Shown piece by piece: positions 59,694-64,000 of a stretch of DNA of 64,000 nt. The stretch spans positions 248,001 through 312,000 of the forward strand of contig NZ_LHOX01000018.1 in NCBI RefSeq assembly GCF_001297065.1. The letters are read 5' to 3'. The stretch is from Enterococcus sp. RIT-PI-f (lineage in GTDB: Bacteria > Bacillota > Bacilli > Lactobacillales > Enterococcaceae). Both the position numbers and the translations under genes were made by a program. The notes beneath the pieces were generated by a model that saw only the letters and a program-made list of their open reading frames with translations, was not told the origin of the DNA and searched no databases. Each line of letters begins with the position of its first letter. Within the stretch, counting starts at the first letter, position 1.

Positions 59694-61529
59694 CTAATCC
59701 ATCAATCCTTTTTCGTAGCGGTTGATAACGAGGGTCACTTTGCGGGTATCATGGTGATCGTCTATGGTACATTCCCCTTGATAGGTGCGAAGAATCCGCT
59801 TGAGCCCTAGCATATCACGGTGGTTTTGCTTATGCCGCAAGTCTGCTGATTTGTTATGCAATTGCTGCGTTTCAGGCACTGAGAAGGAACAAGCAAGAAT
59901 GAGTTGCTGCTCTTTTTCCTCCGTACGCAATGCAACTTGGCGTTGTTTAGGATCCTTATGTTGGTATGCCTGTCTAAATGCATAATCCAACAAGTGGACA
60001 AATAATGGCAACAGATCCTCTTCCTGGAAGGCAGCAAACAGACTGGTGTCGATCTGCTGTTCAAAGGCAACACTTTTTTTGGCGGCTTTGCGCGCATAAG
60101 TAGTCAAAAGCATCGTCAGTAGAGAAGGTGTGTCGTCTATCTGTTCCAGTTTATGGGTATCGATTTGGTGCTCAATCTCGGATATGCCTTCGAAAGCCGC
60201 GATCATTTGCTGTTCTTCAAGCTTTTCTTTTATCACTTGCGTTTGGTGTGAAATAGCATCGATCGTCTGATGCCATTTCGCGGTTTTGTGAGGAAAGAGG
60301 CGCTGCTGCTCTTCGTATAAACGCATTTTCATGGTGGTGGTGTCATTTTCCTTTGTTTTTTCTTCATATGAGAAGAAATAATCCAATAAGTGATAACATG
60401 TGAAAATCACCACCAACATCATAAAGAGCAAAGATGACCAATTGACCGCAGATTGTCGAAGATGCAAGACATCAAGAATATAAATAAAGCAATGGCCGAT
60501 GGCTGCCACGACTACCCATGGCGCGCATAAAACGTAAAAATGGTTCTTTTTGACCGCTTCATAAATGGCAGCAAAAGCCGTGATGAAAGTGCTTGCAATG
60601 TTCAGCAACAGGATATAATTCAGCATGTTTGGCATTTGTTGGGGGGCGTAAAGTCTCCATGACATCACCGTAAGACCAAACAAGTAATGGAACAAGATCC
60701 ATTTGCCATAGTATTTGCGGGCATAAATCATTTTGACATAATAAAAACCAATCAAACACATGGGTGTCACGATCGTTAATAGGTTCAAGATCAATGAGTT
60801 GAAAGAAGACCGAAACAGCAATCCACCCAACATATCACTAAATCCCGCTTCTAAACCAGCAAAAAGTGAAAACAAACTGAGCAGCAAAGCAGATACACGC
60901 ATTTTTCTATGGCGTATATAATGCCATCCGATACTCAACAGAGTAAATATACAAATCAGCCCTGTGAGTAAAAGAATAAAGATATTTGGGATCGAGTGTT
61001 TGAAGACATAAGCAATCAAGGCGTTGGCTGTGCCGACATACACATCAGCTGGAAATCCAGCAAAACTGTCAAAGGGACTGGATACATAGATACGCAAGGT
61101 TTTCCCTTGATAATCTTGAGGTAATGTCACGAAAGACAGTGTTTTTCCTGGGTGGCTGGTCATCATGTTGTCAGGGCTATAATCGTTTGAAAACAATAAC
61201 TCGTCGTCCAGATAAGCGGTGATTTTCTGGTGATCCCCAATCAGCAATAGCGTTGGAAAGGAATGGTCGGTGGTCATTTCTCGTTCCATAATGAAGGTTT
61301 CATTGGCTTTTATGTTTGGTAATGAATTCACATAATTGCTGCTAAATACTGTTTCAGGTTGATTCTCAGGAAAATAGAGCCATTCTTCTTTTTTGTTCAT
61401 GGAGGCTAAATCATCGGTAGGGAACATCGCTTGAGAGATCAAAATCAACACCAAACTGAGGAAAGTAATCAACACGAGCAAAAACGGTAAAATTATTTTA
61501 ATATTTATATTGTTATTTAATTTCTTCAT
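59694..61529 (-). CDS. membrane sensor protein with degenerate GHKL kinase domain
   Basis: A 611-residue protein: N-terminal helix (about 12-35), an extracellular beta-rich domain to about 195, then seven membrane helices (about 195-400) like 7TMR-DISM receptors, then a coiled region and a GHKL-like end. The phosphoacceptor region reads KWHQTIDAISHQ, without the usual RHD, and the N-box Asn is replaced (LFVHLLDYAFRQA). No response regulator is beside it. Start at ATG 61529 with AAAGGGG. Probably a ligand receptor with non-canonical output. Confidence 0.7.
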   Translation of the reverse strand: MKKLNNNINIKIILPFLLVLITFLSLVLILISQAMFPTDDLASMNKKEEWLYFPENQPETVFSSNYVNSLPNIKANETFIMEREMTTDHSFPTLLLIGDHQKITAYLDDELLFSNDYSPDNMMTSHPGKTLSFVTLPQDYQGKTLRIYVSSPFDSFAGFPADVYVGTANALIAYVFKHSIPNIFILLLTGLICIFTLLSIGWHYIRHRKMRVSALLLSLFSLFAGLEAGFSDMLGGLLFRSSFNSLILNLLTIVTPMCLIGFYYVKMIYARKYYGKWILFHYLFGLTVMSWRLYAPQQMPNMLNYILLLNIASTFITAFAAIYEAVKKNHFYVLCAPWVVVAAIGHCFIYILDVLHLRQSAVNWSSLLFMMLVVIFTCYHLLDYFFSYEEKTKENDTTTMKMRLYEEQQRLFPHKTAKWHQTIDAISHQTQVIKEKLEEQQMIAAFEGISEIEHQIDTHKLEQIDDTPSLLTMLLTTYARKAAKKSVAFEQQIDTSLFAAFQEEDLLPLFVHLLDYAFRQAYQHKDPKQRQVALRTEEKEQQLILACSFSVPETQQLHNKSADLRHKQNHRDMLGLKRILRTYQGECTIDDHHDTRKVTLVINRYEKGLMD

Positions 61530-61547
61530 GATTAAAACCCCTTTTTT

Positions 61548-61581
61548 AACTTCTTTTTTAGAATAATATAAAAAAGAAGTT
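61548..61581 (-). promoter_or_regulatory. 13-bp inverted repeat in the sensor gene leader
   Basis: AACTTCTTTTTTA, 8 bases, TAAAAAAGAAGTT, about 20 bases before the sensor start codon and just downstream of a TTGACT -35-like hexamer on the minus strand. Operator or leader hairpin. Confidence 0.5.
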
Positions 61582-61727
61582 AAAGTCAATTGTATTTGCA
61601 TATTCAGAAAATTAAAATAACTCATTTATTTATTTTTATCGATAATTTATTTATTATTTGATGTTGTGTAAAATAATTATATGTTATAAAATGAAGTTAA
61701 TCAGTAACCAAATAGAGGAGTGATACG

Positions 61728-62246
61728 TTGAAAAAATTTTCAAGGCAAAGTATTTTGTTCTCATTTGTTTTTTTACTGTTCATGCTCTGTTCATTATTGA
61801 TGATCGTGGTGCCGAAAGTATTTGGTTTCACAATGGCTGTCGTTACCACAGATGCAATGATGCCAACGTATGCAGAAGGAACGGTGTTGTTCGTCAAAAA
61901 GGCGACTGAAGACAATTTGGTTGTTGGGAACGAAGTGACCTATTACATCAATCAAGGAAAAGAGATGCAAACCCGCCGGATCGTGGCGATAGAAGACGAT
62001 CAATCGATGATTTACACGATTGGTGACAATCAACAGCAATTGGAGCAAAAGGCTATCCACAAAAGCCAATTGATTGGGCAACCTATTTTTCATCTTCCGC
62101 ATCTGGGACGCTTGATCAATCAACGGACGATGTTCTTTATCCATTGCTTATATAGTGTTTTCGCCTTGTATGTGTTAACAACGACGATTTTTGTGACATT
62201 GTATCAAGTCAAAACTGGATCATTAAAAAGGACCATTTCATATTGA
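61728..62246 (+). CDS. signal-peptidase-I-like (SipW/S26-like) protein lacking catalytic residues
   Basis: A 172-residue protein with N- and C-terminal membrane helices and a SipW-like core. Where active enzymes have SGSMEPT, this one has TDAMMPT, so the nucleophile Ser is Ala. Where SipW has His (or bacterial SPase Lys) before RVV, here it reads TRRIVAIED. TTG start with GAGGAG. It is divergent from the degenerate sensor. It may be an inactive paralogue with a binding role. Confidence 0.7.
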   Translation: MKKFSRQSILFSFVFLLFMLCSLLMIVVPKVFGFTMAVVTTDAMMPTYAEGTVLFVKKATEDNLVVGNEVTYYINQGKEMQTRRIVAIEDDQSMIYTIGDNQQQLEQKAIHKSQLIGQPIFHLPHLGRLINQRTMFFIHCLYSVFALYVLTTTIFVTLYQVKTGSLKRTISY

Positions 62247-62262
62247 AATGGTCCTTTTCACC

Positions 62263-62946
62263 TTACGATAAATAAAATGTACCAATCAAACTGCCGGTCA
62301 AACAGCAAAGGATAAATAGCCAATCTCGACGGGTGATCGTAAAGGTTTTTGCATAACTTCTGCTGGCAGCAGGATCAAAACCTCTTGATGTCATCGCATC
62401 GGCCAATAACTCTGACCAGCGGACTGACTTGACGAGCAGTGGGATCAAGAAGGTCATTGAGAAGGGGCCGACAGTCATGCCGCGAGACCGCAGACTTTGC
62501 TTGATATGTTTGTATTCGGTGGGCAAGATGGGGGCAATTTGAAAAGCTGCCATTAAGCCATAGGCAAAGACAGGTGGCAAAGCCACTTGTTGCTGTAATG
62601 AATAAATCAAGTCATCAATTTTTGTAGAGGCAGTAAAGGCCGTCCCTAATATCCCGAAGCAATAGACGCGCGCTGCCATGTCTAAGCCATACTGAATCGC
62701 TTGCGTCTGACTATCTTGCGTTGTTTGATTCTGATAAAAAATTAGACCGGTAAAAAATACACCCAATGCGGACAGAGATAAGAGGCTGAACAACAAGCAA
62801 GTTTTTTTGATCGTCAATTCTTTGAGCGTCAGCAATAAGAAAACAATCGTGACCAAAAGGGTCAATCTGCTATTTGTTTGAAAAGAAATGACCAATGCGA
62901 GTGCTAAAATCACGAATAACTTGACGCTTGGGTTGAGTGTTTTCAT
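62263..62946 (-). CDS. energy-coupling factor transporter transmembrane protein EcfT-like
   Basis: A 227-residue EcfT/CbiQ-type protein with five to six helices and the two coupling motifs LRSRGM and AMTSRGFD that contact the ATPases. ATG at 62946 has GGAGG upstream, inside the ATPase gene, with a 77-base overlap. It belongs with the double ATPase upstream; the substrate-binding S component is probably beyond the window. Confidence 0.87.
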   Translation of the reverse strand: MKTLNPSVKLFVILALALVISFQTNSRLTLLVTIVFLLLTLKELTIKKTCLLFSLLSLSALGVFFTGLIFYQNQTTQDSQTQAIQYGLDMAARVYCFGILGTAFTASTKIDDLIYSLQQQVALPPVFAYGLMAAFQIAPILPTEYKHIKQSLRSRGMTVGPFSMTFLIPLLVKSVRWSELLADAMTSRGFDPAASRSYAKTFTITRRDWLFILCCLTGSLIGTFYLS

Positions 62947-64000
62947 AGGCATCCTCCGTTAGATAAAGATTGAAATCAATGATCTGGCTGCAAAATGCCT
63001 GCAATAGTTCCGTATCATGGCTGACGATGAGGACCAGCGTGCCAGATTTGGCTTTATCTGCCAGCATTTGCATGATCTGCCAGGCTTGTTCAAGGTCTTG
63101 GCCATATGTCGGCTCATCCACGAGCAGGATGGGGACAGGGCGAAACAAAAAGCTGGCAACCGCCAATCTCCGCTGTTGCCCTTGGCTCAATAGAAAAGGG
63201 GAGGTGTGGCTTTTTTCATCTAAGTGCAGCTGGGCCAAGCAGGACTCAATTGAAATGTCTTGATTGCCAACCCGCAATTCGTCTGCAACTGTGGTGGCGA
63301 TGAACTGATCTTGGGGATTTTGCATGATCCAACTCATTTGGGTGAACGCTTGTTTGACTGTGGCAATGTTTTTTTGATTGACCCGAACGACGCCCTGATA
63401 AGGATGGTCATGCAACAAGACGTTCAAGAAAGTTGATTTGCCGATCCCGCTCTTACCAGTGATGCCGATTAGGCCACCGGCTGGCAAGTGAAATGTTGGC
63501 AGATGGATTGAGTGAGATCCCGCTGAAAAGCGAAGATCTTCTAAAACTAGTGCTTCTTTTGATGCGGGTTCCTCTATAGAAGGAACTGGCAATCTGTTGG
63601 TGATCGCATTTTCCAACGCCAAAATGGCTTCTTGATCGAGTGAAAGGAATTGCGCCTCGATCATCAACCACTGTTCAACCCAATCTGTGACATATGAAAC
63701 TTGATGATCAATCAGTAGGATACCGATATTGTGCGTGCGTTGCAGCTGACGTAATTTTTGGATCAATTGCTTGCGCGTCTGATGATCAAGGTTGGCAAAA
63801 GGTTCATCTAACAATAAATACCGACTTTCCATGACTAGGCAGCAAGCCAAAGCAACCAATTGTTTTTGGCCACCGGATAACGTGCGCAATGGCTGGTCGG
63901 CAAGGGCCTCGATCTCACAAAAAGAAAGGGCATCCTCCACACGTTGCGGCATATCTTTTGGTGCAATCTCTCGATTTTCTAAACAGAAAAGCAATTCTTC
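62870..64000 (-). CDS. ECF-type double ABC ATPase, C-terminal part (partial)
   Basis: The frame is open to the window edge, so the N-terminus (including the first Walker A) is missing. Visible are the end of ATPase domain 1 (signature LSGGQKQLVALACCL, Walker B YLLLDEPFANLD) and a complete domain 2 (Walker A GITGKSGIGKST, signature LSQGQQRRLAVA, Walker B ILLVDEPTYGQD). Two fused CbiO-like domains are typical of YkoD-type ECF modules, known for thiamine precursors and others. Substrate not shown here. Confidence 0.88.
   Translation of the reverse strand, partial: EELLFCLENREIAPKDMPQRVEDALSFCEIEALADQPLRTLSGGQKQLVALACCLVMESRYLLLDEPFANLDHQTRKQLIQKLRQLQRTHNIGILLIDHQVSYVTDWVEQWLMIEAQFLSLDQEAILALENAITNRLPVPSIEEPASKEALVLEDLRFSAGSHSIHLPTFHLPAGGLIGITGKSGIGKSTFLNVLLHDHPYQGVVRVNQKNIATVKQAFTQMSWIMQNPQDQFIATTVADELRVGNQDISIESCLAQLHLDEKSHTSPFLLSQGQQRRLAVASFLFRPVPILLVDEPTYGQDLEQAWQIMQMLADKAKSGTLVLIVSHDTELLQAFCSQIIDFNLYLTEDAYENTQPKRQVIRDFSTRIGHFFSNK

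Overview
The window is chromosomal DNA of a low-to-mid GC Firmicute, most likely an Enterococcus. Evidence is the gene order (dnaX-ybaB-recR-tmk-darA-holB-ricT-yabA-rsmI; rpmG-secE-nusG; rplKA and rplJL), strong AGGAGG ribosome sites, the protein sequences, and CodY, CcpA (cre), GlnR, LexA and NrdR boxes of Gram-positive type. The moderate GC would fit the casseliflavus/gallinarum group, but the species call is a guess. Both ends cut through genes.

Layout. 1-1.6 kb: tail of an ABC permease, its ATPase and a lipoprotein. 1.7-4.0 kb (-): glycosyltransferase/GtrA fusion, NAGPA-like glycosidase, membrane protein. 4.2-9.8 kb: cutC, rlmA, a predicted three-hairpin small RNA, trmL, a histidine phosphatase, recD2. 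9.9-15.3 kb: a small acidic protein, then an LnrJK-LnrLMN-like module (NarL/DesR-type two-component system divergent from an ABC exporter with two permeases). 15.3-17.3 kb: lipid kinase, a predicted cre-controlled RNA, a 31-residue membrane peptide, an ACT protein. 17.36-20.07 kb: an AT-rich accessory island bounded by 67-bp perfect direct repeats, each carrying the queT promoter and the first half of its preQ1-I riboswitch. 20.1-28.4 kb: queT, a CBS protein, rpmG-secE-nusG, a polytopic membrane protein, sdaAB-sdaAA and the L11-L1 and L10-L12 operons with their RNA leaders. 28.7-37.2 kb: VOC protein, ilvE/ilvA, an ABC exporter with HTH regulator, and a YdjH/YdjG/YdjI-like set. 37.5-44.3 kb: the replication/recombination cluster. 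44.5-48 kb: amtB-glnK under CodY and GlnR boxes, then an SOS unit of dinB plus an AlkD-like glycosylase. 48-51 kb (-): nrdDG with NrdR boxes. 51.2-57.9 kb: BceAB-type transporter, M42 peptidase, membrane protein, MBL hydrolase, lipoate ligase. 57.9-64 kb: archaeal-type ProRS under a proline T-box, a histidine-kinase-like membrane sensor, a signal-peptidase-like protein lacking both catalytic residues, and an ECF transporter module cut by the window end.

The most novel-looking parts are the 2.65-kb island (a secreted Gly-rich/basic protein overlapping a small HExxH zincin, plus several tiny mobile-element-type genes), two intergenic RNAs with complete promoter and terminator architecture, the paired L1 stalk mimics before rplK and rplA, the terminator right after the nusG promoter, and the degenerate signal peptidase beside an orphan degenerate sensor kinase.
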